Source of the DNA: Arcuatula senhousia
Taxonomy: Eukaryota > Mollusca > Bivalvia > Mytilida > Mytilidae
DNA length: 64,000 nt
Assembly: GCA_963971305.1 (NCBI GenBank)
Contig: OZ020306.1
Coordinates: 57,200,686 to 57,264,685 of the forward strand
Reading direction: 5' to 3'
A model generated the notes under the pieces. It searched no databases. It was not told the DNA's origin and worked only from the letters and a program-made list of their open reading frames with translations. Shown piece after piece: positions 1 through 11,788 of this stretch. The first letter of the stretch is position 1. Each line of letters begins with the position of its first letter. Both the position numbers and the translations under genes were made by a program.

Positions 1-551
1 AATGGAGACAAACAATACTTTCCTGGTTATCAAGTAAGTTCAATGCCATATGTGCTTAAATTGACACAATAAAACATCAACATTACTAACTTCTACTAAA
101 AAGAAGGTACTTGAATTTATTTAAATAATTTTTTCAAAAACACATTTATTAAATATAGATCTACATTTTAGCATCATATGCATTACTTAAATGAAAATCT
201 TGGGCAACATAGATATATCTAAAAAATCATGAATTTTATGTTATTCTGAAAGTTTACATGTGAAAATTTTGATATTTGAAAAATAAAAAGCACTTTAAAA
301 AGCATATACACTACAGTTTGTTATATCTTGAAGATAAGTATTTTTATAATGAGATGATGGTTTATGCATATGTACATTTATCTTTTTTTTAATATTAATC
401 TACCATTTGCTATAAACTAGTTTATGATGGGTATTCCTTTTAAAGGTTTTCATTTTTGCATTTCAAAGTATAGAATAGCATCTTTTTAGTTAAAAAGGAA
501 TTGTATGTCAAATTGTATAGCCCCTATTGTTTTTGTAATCCATTTTCTTTA
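1..551. other. AT-rich non-coding DNA
   Basis: No convincing coding potential, splice-bounded exon or recognised repeat. The stretch ends at the target-site duplication of the first A element. Confidence 0.6.
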
Positions 552-564
552 AAGTGATAGACTA

Positions 565-1053
565 GTGAGTGAGTGAGTGAGTTGGTGTTTAACGCCCGTG
601 CAACGCTATATAGGTTATTTACAGGCGATGAACATGAAAAGGATGATATGAACATGAAATGATGATGATATATGAAAAATTGGGATGGGGTGGGAAACAA
701 AGGACCGGTAAATTTAGAAGAACCACAGGAAAAGGGGAGAGGTGGGTAGGGGCGGAAAATTTAGCCTATGTGGTGCACTACTGGGCGGTCCACAAAGGGG
801 TCTTTTACGTGCATGAAGCGTGGCACTCTTCACACACGTTGGCCCACTATGGTCGGCGGTCAGGGTTTCCGTATTATAGACCTGACAACCCCCGCGGACG
901 AGGGCTACCCTATTCAGCCACCTAGGGTACACACTTGGTCGCTCTGTGGGCTGAGCACTGACCCGACGTCAGAATCCCAAGACCCTTAGTCGCCTCTTAC
1001 GACAAGCTAGGCTCTGCTGCGGGCCTATTCGCCACCCGGGCCCCGCACGGGAC
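565..1053 (-). mobile_element. Family A short retroelement, full length (A1)
   Basis: A 489-bp non-autonomous element. In its own sense (minus) strand it starts GTCCCGTGCGGGGCC and ends in a (CTCA)n tail, seen here as GTGAGTGAGTGAGT. A perfect 13-bp target-site duplication, AAGTGATAGACTA, lies at 552-564 and 1054-1066 and fixes both ends. The duplication, the simple-repeat 3' tail and the 5'-truncated sister copies fit a SINE-like element moved by LINE machinery. Reading frames inside it recur in every copy but start at GTG or in the antisense strand, so I do not call a protein. Confidence 0.85.
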
Positions 1054-1066
1054 AAGTGATAGACTA

Positions 1067-3134
1067 ACAATAATTATTAAATATTATATAGCATATGATA
1101 TAATGTCATTTTAATCATTTTAAAATATTTGCTTTATTATTTTCAGCTTGCAATTTTCTTCCTTGATGAAATCTGGTGTGTGGTTCTTACATTTAGAGAA
1201 GTTATTCTATTGGCAGTATTGCTATTATGATGTTAAACTAAATGAATGTGTGACTTTATAGGATGGATGTTATATTTTATGGAATTCAATGAAGGAAAAC
1301 AGCATTTCCTTAAAAGTTTATACTCAATTATATATACATTTCAAGTAATTGAGGAGCTGGATTTTTCAAAGTGTAAATAATAAAAGTGGTTATTTCATTG
1401 AATGAAGGCATAAATGATTGTGTGCATTTGTATGATGAAAGTTAATATTCTCACTCTGTGAAACTCAATGAAGGATCACCACCCTGCCTTTAAAGTTGTT
1501 TATGGAATGGGTAGCTGTATGTTTTTAAGTGTTAACATTCATAGCATAAAAGTTTTGTTGTGATATTCTGTTCTTTTTTTTCACAAATGCATTCTTATTG
1601 TTTTAATAGCTACCAGTATGACCAGATAAACTTTAGTTTGAAAGTCAAAAATGTAAATGCTTTGATTGACAAATAGTACATTTCATACAAAGACAAAGTA
1701 AGAAGACCAAAAAAGGACACAAAAAACAAATTTACATTCAAACAAAATACTTGAGCAAATATTCATATACTCGGATCATTTAAATATGAATTCTTTCAAT
1801 GAAATAAGTGAAAAGTCAGAGATATAAAACAGTATTTATGGGACAACCAAATAAATATATTAAGTACTGATTGACATCAAAGCAACTGCAAACAGTATAC
1901 ATGGACACTGTACACTTTTCAAACAGATTTTACTCATGAAAACAAATTAAAAGGCAAAGCAGAAACACAGAAAGAGAATGATAAATATGGAATATGATGA
2001 TCCTTAGTTGTGTTCAGTTGAATTTAACATAAATTAGGAGCTTTGCTTTGTAACTTAATAGATCTGTTTAACTAAATGGAACAAATAGTGACAGTCGTAA
2101 ACTAACAAAAAAATCATAGTGAAAAAAGTAGTGTTGAGGTTCTATGACATAAAACTAAATATTGCATTATCTGCGGTATGACATGTATGATTCTGTTATC
2201 TGTATGACCTAGTGCACAGATTGTATACCTATCATGTTTGTCCCGGGGTACAATGTTAAACTACTGTACTTTATTTATAGCTTCATAAAAGTTTACTCCG
2301 CCCCTCCCCCCTTTTTTTAAAAGCTGAAAAAACTAACGTTTGTCGTGTCGGGCACATGATTTACGGCTGCCGCTTTCTTTTAGCCTACAAAACTACAAAA
2401 ATTTCTTCACAATTTAATAATAATATGAAACTAAAATGACGAACGAAATCAAATTATCAACAAACACGCACTGTGCAAACACGTAATGTTAGATAAATAG
2501 AGATATTTTATAATTACGTCATCACGTTGTTGACGCCATAGATCTTGATGAACTCGGCGTTTGACAGCAATGGAGAAATACTGAAATCCAGACAGCGGGC
2601 TTTCTTTTTCAAGCAAGAACAAGTTACCACAGTTAACAAAATTCCTAATCCTTTAAATATATCTTTTCGAAGATAAACAGCTATCATAAAATCGCTGAAC
2701 CCTCTCGCAAATCGCAACGCATTTCTTGAATTCAGCTTGAAAAGATTAGAAAAATGGTGCGAAATTGCTCAATTTTGGCATTTTTATTTTTTTAAAAATA
2801 GAAGAAATGATTTATTTTTAAGGGTTCAGCATTTTTTACATAACTAAGTTTAATGTCTTCCCATGAAAAAAAATTCGAGACAAAAGTCGGTGCGTGGTAA
2901 TTTGTTCTAGTTTATTTTAATACCGATCCTTAAATAAAGACTTTTCCGCAACTTTTACGATATACGAATGATAAAATAGAATAAAAATTCACCAAAGATA
3001 TTCATTTCTTATCCTTTTTCTATTGGTTAATTAAAATATCCTATACGACATTCAGTTCCAGTAAAATAGGATATGTACGAAAAAAGGGGGGTGGTCCTGC
3101 CGGAAATTCCTGAAAAGTGCATTAACATACCTGC
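1067..3134. other. Non-coding DNA, no recognised repeat
   Basis: AT-rich. A 67-codon minus-strand frame at 2514-2717 (hydrophobic middle, no splice support) is the only frame of note and is not supported as a gene. Confidence 0.5.
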
Positions 3135-3197
3135 GTATAGCCGAAATCGTGCTGCTTGGGAGTAAAGCAATAACTAACTAACTAACTAACTAACTAA
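3135..3197 (+). mobile_element. Family B short retroelement, 5'-truncated 3' end
   Basis: Only the last part of the B consensus is present (TATAGCCGAAATCGTGCTGC, then GGGAGTAAAGCAA), followed by a (TAAC)n tail of about six units. Loss of everything 5' with the tail kept is the usual mark of target-primed reverse transcription. Confidence 0.75.
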
Positions 3198-3214
3198 ATA
3201 TCGAAATAGAAGAT

Positions 3215-4640
3215 TATATTCTTTCTTTTCAAAAACAGAAATAACTTTTATTATAAGAATGTAAAGTCACATATAGAAACTTATTGTATTGGTTCACTAA
3301 TTGTCGGAGGTGACCATAATGATATCCTTTCATTTAAGGATTCCAAAAATAATAAAGTTAAAAAAATCAACAAAAAACCTGTTTCAAATCTAAAACTTCT
3401 TGTCAAGTCCCTACACCTTATTGATGCACAGCGAGAGAAAAACCCCGGTAAGATTCAATACACATGGTGTAACAAGAACAGGACATAGTCTACTAGAATA
3501 GATTATTTTCTTGTGAGTTCAGAAATCTATAAAAACTACATCAAGTGACATAAGACCTGTCATATTGAAATATACTGACCATAACTGTATTTCCATATAG
3601 TTAAATTTAAAAAGAGGCGTTAAAGGTCCAAGTTATTGGAAGTTAAACGGAAGTATTCTTGACCAAGATGATTATAAATTATTAATAAAAAAAATTATTA
3701 AAGAATACAATATAAAAACAAATATGGATTCAAATTTAGATCTTTTATGGGACAATTTCAAAATTGAAGTTAGAGATCTAACTATCAAATATTGCAAGTC
3801 AAAGGCAAAATTAAAAAAAAGATAAAATTAATATTTTGGAAAAATCATTATATGAACTAAATGAAAAGGTAGCTTTAAGTAATTCAATGAATCTAGTAAA
3901 ATAAATTGAAAAAGTTGAATCACAACTAGCGAATGTGTATACAAAAAAAATAAGGGGTCAGCAAATAAAGTCAAGAATTAAATGGATTGAAGAGGGAGAA
4001 AGGAATTCATCATATTTTCTAGGTTTAGTAAAAAAAAGGCAAAGTAAAAAGACAATCACCCAATTATATGATAACGATGGAAAATTTACTACTGATCAAG
4101 ATAAGATTCTTCAATTAGAAGTTGAATTTTATAAACAATTGTATAGTACATCTAACCCAAACGAAGATGAAATACAAACTTATCTCAAAAATATTGAGGA
4201 CTGTAAACATGTAACTATAGATGACGCCCATAAATGTGAAGGAGAGATAACAATTGAAGAGTGCACTGAAGCTACCTTTAAAATGATTGAACCGAGCACC
4301 TGGGACAGACGGACTAAATGTAGAATTTTATCATACCTTTTGGGAAGACTTAAAAAATGTTTATAGTAAAAGTTTTTAACTATTGCTTCACAAAAGGTCA
4401 ACTAACAAACACTCAAAAGATCGGATTAATTTCTCTCATATACAAAAAGAACGATCCTCTATCCTTAAACAATTATAGACCTATTACCCTATTGAATTAT
4501 GACATCAAGTTATAAGCATATACACTTGCACAAAGGTTAAAACCTATTTTACCTAATATTGTACATTCCGACCAAAAAGGATATATCAATAATAGATATA
4601 TTGGGTTTAATATTAGGCAGATTCAAGACATTATTGATTT
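3215..4640 (+). pseudogene. Decayed Tx1/L1-like LINE ORF2 fragment
   Basis: Translation across several stops gives the end of an APE-type endonuclease (GGDHNDI near 3305; RIDYFLVS near 3500; a TDHN segment near 3580). The linker region follows, with the phrase RIKWIEEGERNSSYFLGL at about 3975-4030 that is typical of L1/Tx1-type LINEs. The start of the reverse transcriptase appears as NNYRPITLLNYD near 4470-4503 and SDQKGYINNRYIG near 4570-4605. In-frame stops occur near 3487, 3822 and 3901, so it is dead. The longest open piece is 3935-4366. It stops where a B fragment begins at 4641, so the catalytic Asp-Asp region is missing. Clade call rests on motif memory. Confidence 0.7.
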
Positions 4641-4706
4641 ACCGTGTTGGGAAAAATGTCACGTTCCTTGCACGTTAAAGAACCCTACTGCAGGTCTCAG
4701 TAAGAG
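4641..4706 (+). mobile_element. Internal fragment of family B
   Basis: 66 bp matching the middle of the B consensus (CCGTGTTGGGAAAAATGTCA, then the GTTAAAGAACCCT segment). It abuts an oppositely oriented B copy, making a head-on pair, and truncates the LINE relic before it. Confidence 0.7.
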
Positions 4707-5217
4707 TTAGTTAGTTATTGCTTTACTCCCAAGCAGCACGATTTCGGCTATATCCGGGAGATGAACATGAAAATGGTGATACAATGAACATGAAATGATG
4801 ATGAAGTGGAGGTAATAGGGACACAAGGCCAATCGGGTAGGAGAGTTTTTGACTGCCACTGGAAAAAGGAGTGATGGGTAGGGACGGAAAATTTTGCCCC
4901 CTGCATGGGGATCCTACCGGTCCTACTCTTACCGAGACCTGCAGCAGGGTTCTTTAACGTGCGAGGAACGTGACATTTTTCCCAACACGGTGCACCACTA
5001 TGGTTTGCGGTAAGGTTTTCCGCATTTTCGCCTGACGACCCCGCATCTCTCGATGTCAGGGCTGCCCCATTCAACCACCTGGGGCACACATCCCAGTCGC
5101 TTTGTGGGCAAAGCGGCCTGACCCCGATGTCAGCTTTCTGAGCGCTCTTAAGTGGACTTTTACCAACAAGCTTAGCGCTGCTGCGGGCCTATTCGCCTCC
5201 CGGGCCCCGCACGGGAC
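4707..5217 (-). mobile_element. Family B short retroelement, near full length
   Basis: About 511 bp. The TTAG-repeat tail is on the left (4707) and the GTCCCGTGCGGGGCCCGGGA head is on the right (ends 5217). It shares its plan with family A: an almost identical GC-rich head, a central CACGTTCCTCGCACGTTAAA-type block, the TTCATGTTCAT motifs near the end, and a tetranucleotide tail. Body identity to A is low. Confidence 0.8.
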
Positions 5218-6515
5218 CGTGAATTTCCTAAAGATGGCAGTAAATTCATGTAATTACTGGGCGATTTAGGAAAAACATGTATTTCCTTAGTTGACCAGTA
5301 AATACGTGTATTTACTAATTTTTCTTGCACATTTTACACGTATTTACTGGGCATGGTTGGTGACACCAAATGTAGTATCTAACTTTAATCTTTAGGTTTA
5401 AAACATCAAATTTTGTTCATGCTTAACATTTATTAAGGGCTTAATAAGATTTTACAAGCTTTTTGGTAATAATACTAAATATATTTTTATAGTAAGCTTT
5501 GTGAAACCCTTTTTTTTAAATGGTAGTGAACATCCCTAATGATGCGCAGCAGCACTAAGTTTATCAATAAATTTACAATTTACGTTATCATTATCAGGTT
5601 AGAAACAAAACGGTTATACATACTCCAGTACGTTTTGGTCATTATCCAGACCTGTTTACCCCATATAAACCACAATAGTAGTTTCAAGCCAGAAAAATAC
5701 TAATTTTGCCCATGAAATACTAGTTGTTCAGAGTTGGCCTTTACTATTGATTAATGTTATATATAAGGATTTTTGGTACTCAAACCATACATAAACACAC
5801 ATAAATTGGAACAAATGACCCTTTCCTTGCGAACATTAATATTTGCCCATGTTAATTGGCACATGTGCTTTACTCCTATTCATGTCTGTAAGCTTGGCAC
5901 CAGGGCTTACGCTACCGGGCGAAATGGGCGAAGAAGTCAAAAGCGAAGTCAAGTTGCCTTACGATCACACCCATTGGTGTTTCTTGTTTGCATGTTTACA
6001 TCGTGGGGAAAAAATTGACTAGGAACGAAACGGCTCTTTTGCCGTATTTCCGGAAATATTTCAATCACTATGATCAAAATATAATCCAATGTAATCCTCC
6101 ATTAATATTCACCATTTAAAATAAATAATCTTCTAAAATGAATTGAAGGCATTTTAAATTGAGATGAGAAGCTTATTTTATTAATACTTTTAACCTTCTT
6201 TTTAAGACTTGGACCAACTTTTTCCTCCGAGACAGTTCAAACCCATGAGGCCGCAATCACTTGAGTGCTTGAAATGAAAGGCGGTCATTAAGCGTTTGGA
6301 AGAGCAACCATTTGAGATCCGCTTATATTTTCATTAGTCATAGACAAGCATCCGATAGGTTCCGAACAAAAGGTGTGTTCGAAATTTTAACTTTAATTTT
6401 TTTCTCCCGATTTCGCTGAAAATCGTAGTCAACTGTAGAAAAATCGTAGGGCGTAATTTCATGTCAAAAATCGTAGAAATTACGATAAAATCATAGGGGT
6501 AAACAGGTCTGATAT
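5218..6515. other. Non-coding DNA with TAAATACGTGTATTTA near-palindromes
   Basis: 5230-5350 holds several copies of an AGTAAATACGTGTATTTACT motif that reappear, inverted as a group, at 7190-7312. The rest shows no gene. Confidence 0.5.
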
Positions 6516-6974
6516 GAGTGAGTGAGTAGGTGTTTTACGTCCTTGTAATACTTGATAGGCTTTTTAAGGGCGATGAAAATGATAAAATGAACATGAAATG
6601 ATGATGAGACATATGGGGTTGGGGTGGGAAACATAGGAACAATAAATTTTGAAGACCACATGAAAATGGGCGAACAATTTAGCCTATATGATGCACTACT
6701 TGGCAGTCCACAAAGGTATATTTTATGTGCATGAATTAAGCGTGGCACTCTCCACAAACGTTGGTCTACTATGGTCAGAAGTCACGCTTTCCGTATTATA
6801 AATTGATAACCGTTGCGGACGAGGGCAACCCAATTCAGTCACCTAGGGTACACACTTGGTCGCTCTGTGAGCCGAGCACTATCCCGATGTCAGAATACCA
6901 AGAACCTTAGTCGCCTCTTACGACAAGCTAGGCTCTGCTGGGGACCTATTCCCCATCCGGGCAACACACGGAAC
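6516..6974 (-). mobile_element. Family A element, old divergent copy
   Basis: Recognisable along its length as A (GAGTGAGTGAG tail at left; CCGGGCAACACACGGAAC at right where the young copies read CCGGGCCCCGCACGGGAC). It has many substitutions and small deletions compared with the copies at 565, 18806 and 26661. It is the oldest A insertion in the window. Confidence 0.75.
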
Positions 6975-7664
6975 TATTAACCATAAAGCTATCTATAATA
7001 TGTAACAGAATTGAAAATGTTTAAAAAATGTACAATTCACAAACATGTCAAATTGGTGAAAAATAGTAAAAACATTGTTTTTGTATAAACTTAATAACAA
7101 ACTTGACACAGAAAATTATAATGTACAAAGTTTTATCTTCCAAAATAAGAATCAGTAAAAACGTGTAAAAACTCTTCAAAAGTTTAGGAAATTCGTGTAT
7201 TTACTGACCATTTTTAGTAAATACACGTAGTTACTGGGTGCCTTAGTAAATTTACGTATTTACTAAATTTCAGTAAATACGTGTATTTACTGATTACACA
7301 TATTTACTGTAACATATACATATATACCGGCTTCGTGCTGTTCAAAATTAATAGAGACCCAACAGCAAAAAAAAGGTGGTGCTCCTGGCATAGGCGGAAG
7401 TTACTACGAAGATGTACATGTATACCGACCTCTTGCTAGAAATTTGAGACTTAAACTTACCAAAGACATTAACAGCCTGCCGAGAAAACATGTCCATCAT
7501 TGTGCAAGATTAACCAAGTGGAATAGGGGTTTTCTGATTGTTTTGTCTCTCTTGTACATAATGCAATTACATATATATAATCAGACTGTTCTATTTTACA
7601 CAATTTTACATCATTGATATGGCGGTCCTTGAACAGTTTGTATCCATGATCTTGCCTAAAATCC
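6975..7664. other. Non-coding DNA, second TAAATACGTGTATTTA cluster
   Basis: Near-palindromic motifs at about 7190-7312 mirror those at 5230-5350. No gene seen. Confidence 0.5.
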
Positions 7665-8000
7665 TTAAGTCTGGAGTGGGACCATTCTCCTGTTTTTAAA
7701 AAAATATATCAGCAGATCCGGCATTTCGGTAAAGGGAAGATTTTTAAGGTTGTCTGTCCATTTGATTTGATTTAACTCTGGTACAACAAACGTCGAACCG
7801 TCGTTCAATTTTATTGTCCTTCTTTTCTTTATCATTGTTTTGTAATCGTCCTTTTGCAAGATCACCTCCGAATCCATTTCATCTGCAACCTCCGCTAGTC
7901 TGACTAGTTTATGCTTCCGATATTCACGGCAAGAAATGCCCCTATCAGACAGAAATCGCTTCAATTCGGGCACTGTTTTGGTCTTTAAATTGACAGCCAT
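7665..8000 (-). CDS. Probable first coding exon with SAP-like domain
   Basis: ATG at 8000 opens a 111-residue frame. Residues 8-40 (VPELKRFLSDRGISCREYRK, then a KLVRLAEVADE helix) look like a SAP helix-extended-loop-helix motif, a DNA-binding module found at the N-terminus of nuclear proteins and of several transposon-linked proteins in molluscs and cnidarians. A basic stretch (KKRRTIKL) follows, then a segment ending NLPFTEMPDLLIYFF. The frame closes at 7665, which is short for this type of protein. The real exon may splice out earlier, or the gene may be truncated. Composition is clearly coding-like against AT-rich flanks. Function beyond nucleic-acid binding is not inferable. Confidence 0.5.
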   Translation of the reverse strand: MAVNLKTKTVPELKRFLSDRGISCREYRKHKLVRLAEVADEMDSEVILQKDDYKTMIKKRRTIKLNDGSTFVVPELNQIKWTDNLKNLPFTEMPDLLIYFFKNRRMVPLQT

Positions 8001-8407
8001 GTTGTTGCTATGATGCCTAACAAAATGCTACCGGAAACGCTTCTTTCTACCTTCACCGTAAAGAGCGCGCGAACTCGGAAATCACGTATTTATATTATAA
8101 AAAAGATAAAATATTAAGTGTCTGTGTTTCTATTCATTCGTAAATTAACAGTTCTATAAATATTTCTTGTTATTTTATGTCCAAAATCAGTTTATTACAC
8201 TCTCTTCTTAAGTTACAAAATTCTCCTGAATTTATATGGCAGGTTGGTTGAATTCAAATATTAGATTCTCAGTTTTATCTGTCTCATCTCACATCTTTCT
8301 ACAAGTTTATCTGTGGTGGTGTCTCTTAACATTGTGGTCGAGTACAGTTGGTTTATAAGAGTTTCTAATGTGGATATGGAACTCAGACTGGAACCGACAC
8401 TGACTTC
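8001..8407. other. Intergenic gap between divergent exons
   Basis: 407 bp between the SAP-like exon (-) and the repeat exon (+). No TATA box or clear promoter that I would defend. Confidence 0.4.
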
Positions 8408-8735
8408 ATGCATGGAGAAGATCAACAACTATCAACGAGAAACAACAAAGGAGATAATTACGACAATGATGTAGATGCCCATGATGTAGAGGTCCAGCCT
8501 GATGTTAGTGAGGACCATAATGTAGAGGTCCAGCCTGATGTAGATGCCAATGATGTAGAGGTCCAGCCTGATGTAGATGCCCATGATGTAGATGTCCAGC
8601 CTGATGTAGATGCCCATGATGTAGAGGCCCATCCTGATGTCAATAAGGCCCATGATGTAGAGGTCCAGCCTGATGTAAATGAAACCCATGTTGTAGAGCC
8701 TGATGTAAACGTGAATAATATCCAAGAGACTAAAA
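8408..8735 (+). CDS. Exon of 11-residue tandem repeats (DAHDVEVQPDV)
   Basis: ATG at 8408 opens a frame of 110 codons. After a 20-residue polar leader it holds about seven copies of an acidic 11-mer of the form DAHDVEVQPDV, encoded by a 33-bp minisatellite at about 8470-8700. The unit length is a multiple of three and the changes between units keep the frame open, which supports coding. The frame ends at a stop overlapping the splice-donor-like AAAAG|GTAATT at 8735/8736, so the last codons shown by a plain ORF are probably intron. Reverse-strand frames over the same DNA are shadows. No known family recognised; an extended acidic low-complexity protein is likely. Confidence 0.5.
8467..8700 (+). 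repeat. 33-bp coding minisatellite
   Basis: Tandem GATGTAGATGCCCATGATGT-type units with one or two changes each, plus a shortened unit near 8690. They lie inside the repeat exon. Confidence 0.8.
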
Positions 8736-8807
8736 GGTAATTTATGTAAACTCATATACATATTTAGGGGAAATATGATAGGTGCACCGCCCGTGGGGCT
8801 ACTTACT

Positions 8808-8950
8808 GTTCTATGCTCTTCATATTCATACAGTGTTTGGCATTTTCAATTTTTTGGTAGAGCGCCTCTGATGAGTCTTGAATAGACGAAACGCGCGTCA
8901 GGCGTAGCAAAATTTATTGTCTGGAACTTTGTTGTTATTTGTATTCCATA
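8808..8950 (-). mobile_element. Family D module (single, inverted copy)
   Basis: Contains GCGCCTCTGATGAGTCTTGA, then GACGAAACGCGCGTCAGGCG and a TTTATTGTCTGGAACTTTGTTG end. It is the reverse complement of the D copies near 29.4 and 57.5 kb. D-type sequence is, to my knowledge, very common in mussel genomes and transcripts. Confidence 0.75.
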
Positions 8951-10267
8951 ATAATTGAAAATATGAATGTGCCAAAAAACCGGATCTGTTTTCTATCAGA
9001 AGACAGTCAAGAACAGCCCCCTACCCGGGATGCACGGACTGCAGGTCAGGAATAAACTTTCATAAAAGTTTTCTCAGAAACTGTTAAAGGTATACATACG
9101 ACTGACATTTGAAATGAAAATGTGTAGCCTGTGAAAATGAAATAAGAATGCCTGTTTGTTTTTTTGAAAGGACAAGGTATAACACTGGCCAATACCTTCT
9201 GGTCAAATTTGGATCAATTTTTCTACCTGCAGTAGTAAGTAAAAAGTTGTTATTTTGTTCAAAATTTGATGATACTGTGGTTTCATTCATTTTCGCGGGG
9301 TTTCAATTTTCGTTGATGGTACTGAATTACGACATATTGATCCTCAACCAACAGTAGATATTGCATTGTTGGTAATGGGACAAACTTCACAACAACAAAT
9401 TTAAGAATCCATGAACTAAGACTTTTTCACCAAACCATGAAAATAAATGAATGTATAGTATTTTGTTATTGTTGGTTTGCATTTTTCAAACAGTGGTTGT
9501 TTTATTGGCCGAAATAAGTATTCACATATATGGTATACATGTTTTCCTTCCCCAAATCTCTGATTTTGTACTGAAGAGGCAGGCATTGAATTGAACTTTT
9601 ACCGATTGACTTTTATTGTGTGTCATTTGTGTACTCTGTTTAGGATTAATTTAGGGGGGAGGTTGGATCCAAAGGGGTGGTTTGTCCCCGCCACATATTA
9701 GTGTGCCTGTCCTAAGCCTGGAATCCCTTTCATGTTTTTTTGTTTGTGATGTTCTCCTTTCTTTTGTTTTCGTTTTATGTCCAGAGGGGGGTCTATTAAT
9801 TGTGATGCTGGGATTGGTTTGAATTTTATACATTTAATGTTGTCCTTGGGCCAATAGCAAGATGGCTAGCGGCGCCTGTGGGCTTTGTTGAAGGCTGCTC
9901 GCTGTCTTTTGTTGTGGATTTAATTATTTTCTATTGTCTGACTTTTTAAGGCCTGTATTATGTGTAACCAAAATTTTATTTGTTACTTAATATGACAGGT
10001 TCATAAAACTTTATATAAAATTATTTAAAACTACAAGTTAAGCAAATTTTAGATTTGATATTGAATACAGATGGCCTGAAAGGGTAGTATTGTATTGTAT
10101 TGTATCCATATATATGACTGATATGAAAAAGACCTAAGAAATTTACCTAAAAGTTATGTGCTGGTGAAATCTGATAGTTACACACTTCATTCTTTTTGTT
10201 TATTTTATACAGAATACCATTTTAAAACTTTGGACACACTTAGATATATTATCATTTATTTTTGAAG
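8951..10267. other. Non-coding, probably intronic
   Basis: Lies between two splice-bounded candidates on the plus strand. 9640-9960 resembles a dispersed mussel repeat but has only one copy here. No gene seen. Confidence 0.4.
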
Positions 10268-10421
10268 GTTGTTGATTGGCCATGGATTATCTTCTATAAA
10301 AAGCACAAAGTATATCAAGAGGGGGTTGTGAAACATACAGTACTACATAGTGACATCGATAGATGCCTGCCTACACCCAATCTAGTGATGGTAGGAAGGG
10401 CGCTTTGTTATTCATTTACTG
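10268..10421 (+). CDS. Candidate internal exon (unknown protein)
   Basis: Bounded by TTTTGAAG| at 10267 and TACTG|GTAAGC at 10422. The 154 bp are open in frame 1, giving VVDWPWIIFYKKHKVYQEGV and then a Cys-containing tail. The phase does not join directly to the exon ending at 8735: that join gives an early stop. It is therefore either from another isoform with an intervening exon, or spurious. No family recognised. Confidence 0.25.
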
Positions 10422-10616
10422 GTAAGCATTTGTTCTCTTTCAGATACATATTATGTAATTTTTATTTTATTTTATAAGAAACAACTACATGAGATACGTT
10501 CAAAATGACAAAGTTGCAAATTTACGTAAAAATAAATATGATTGCTCTTGAAAATTATACATGTATGAATGATAAGAAGCTATATTTGCCATATTATTAC
10601 TTTTTTCTATCTTAAG

Positions 10617-10848
10617 AAATGGCCTAAAATTACAAAAACCAAAACGCGAGTATAAACGGTTAATTTGGATATGCTATATATCGATATTTCAAGGAGTAAC
10701 CTCTCATAAGTAGCATTTAAACCAAAACATTGGAAGGTCAAATTCCAAAACAGTTGAAAACGAAAAGTACTCAAAACCAAAACGTTCGAACAAGGAAGCC
10801 AGATCCAGCACCGAGGATATCGATCATGTGCATTACAAGGAAAGAAAC
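10617..10848 (-). repeat. Family C dispersed repeat
   Basis: Shares TATATCGATATTTCAAGGAG, then ACATTGGAAGGTCAAATTCC and CCAAAACGTTCGAACAAGGA, with copies at 30527-30617 (continued at 31670-31800) and 34519-34690. Strand is arbitrary. A second C-like scrap (AAAATTACAAATACCAAAAC) lies at about 11005-11030. Confidence 0.75.
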
Positions 10849-10930
10849 CTGGTGTTTTCATAAATTTTGAATTTAACAATCGGAAATTTCAGCGACAATA
10901 TATTAGAAATTTTATGGTAATTCGTGTCAG

Positions 10931-10990
10931 ACAAGTCTGACTACCAGGCTTGTGATTACCCTCGGGGACCTCTGGTCCACCAGCAGCGGT
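10931..10990. repeat. D-like tail fragment
   Basis: ACCCTCGGGGACCTCTGGTC and CACCAGCAGCGG resemble the promoter-distal part of D (GGAGCGG..CCTCGGGGAAT..CTCCACCAGCAG) seen at 29.65 and 57.77 kb. Confidence 0.4.
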
Positions 10991-11150
10991 TATCGCCCAG
11001 TGGTTTCAAAATTACAAATACCAAAACGCTAAGCTTTGACTTGAAAATATTTCATTATGCAGTCTATATTTTCTAGAACGTGTGTACAAATACAAATACT
11101 TTATATAGTACAAACACACATCATAATGCATGGTTATGGCCAAGTTACAT

Positions 11151-11606
11151 AGTTAGTTAGTTAGTTATTGCATTACTCCCAAGCAGCACGATGTCGGCTA
11201 TATCCGGGAGATGAACATGAAAATGGTGATACAATGAACATGAAATGATGATGAAGTGGAAGAAATGGGGACACAAGGCAAATCGGGTAGGATAGTTTTG
11301 ACTGCCACTGGAAAAAGGAGTGATGGGTAGGGACGAGAAATTTAGCATCCTGCATGGGGATCCTACGGGTCCTACTCTTACCGAGACCTGCAGCAGGGTT
11401 CTTTAACGTGCGAGGAACGTGACATTTTTCCCAACAAGGCGCACCACTATGGTTTGCGGTCAGGTTTTTCGGCATTATCGCCTGACGACCCCGCATCTCT
11501 CGATGTCAGGGCTGCCCCATTCAACCACCTGGGGCACACATCCCAGTCGCTTTGTGGGCAAAGCGGCCTGAACCCGATGTCAGGTTTCTAAGCGCTCTTT
11601 AGTTGG
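11151..11606 (-). mobile_element. Family B element, 5'-truncated (left arm of inverted pair)
   Basis: Tail (TTAG)n at 11151. The sequence runs through the body and stops at about 11606, short of the GC-rich head. With the plus-strand copy at 11789-12286 it forms an inverted pair separated by 182 bp. Confidence 0.8.
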
Positions 11607-11788
11607 TCCCTTTTTTATCAAACAAAACAAAATATTATCAAAACAAGTATAAATAAGAGTATGAAGTACAAAACTCTTCTCTTCAATTTATAATAACAAC
11701 ACAGGTCTTTTTTATACCTAAAAAGACGTATGAAAACATAAAAAGATTTACACTTTAGAAAACAAGAATCACACATACTAGTATGTAA

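Noticed and set aside
659..932. Recurring frames in A copies (MYPRWLNRVALVRGG... and antisense MWCTTGRSTKGSF...)
   Set aside because: Present on both strands, start at GTG or within the repeat, and conserved only because the copies are young. The B counterpart aligns but shows no sign of selection that I can judge by eye. Kept as repeat DNA.
2514..2717. 67-codon minus-strand frame with hydrophobic centre
   Set aside because: Could be a tiny membrane protein but has no splice, repeat or family support.
8432..8761. Minus-strand frames across the 33-bp repeats
   Set aside because: Shadow of the plus-strand repeat exon. Any 33-bp repeat is open in several frames, and only the plus strand has an ATG and a donor.
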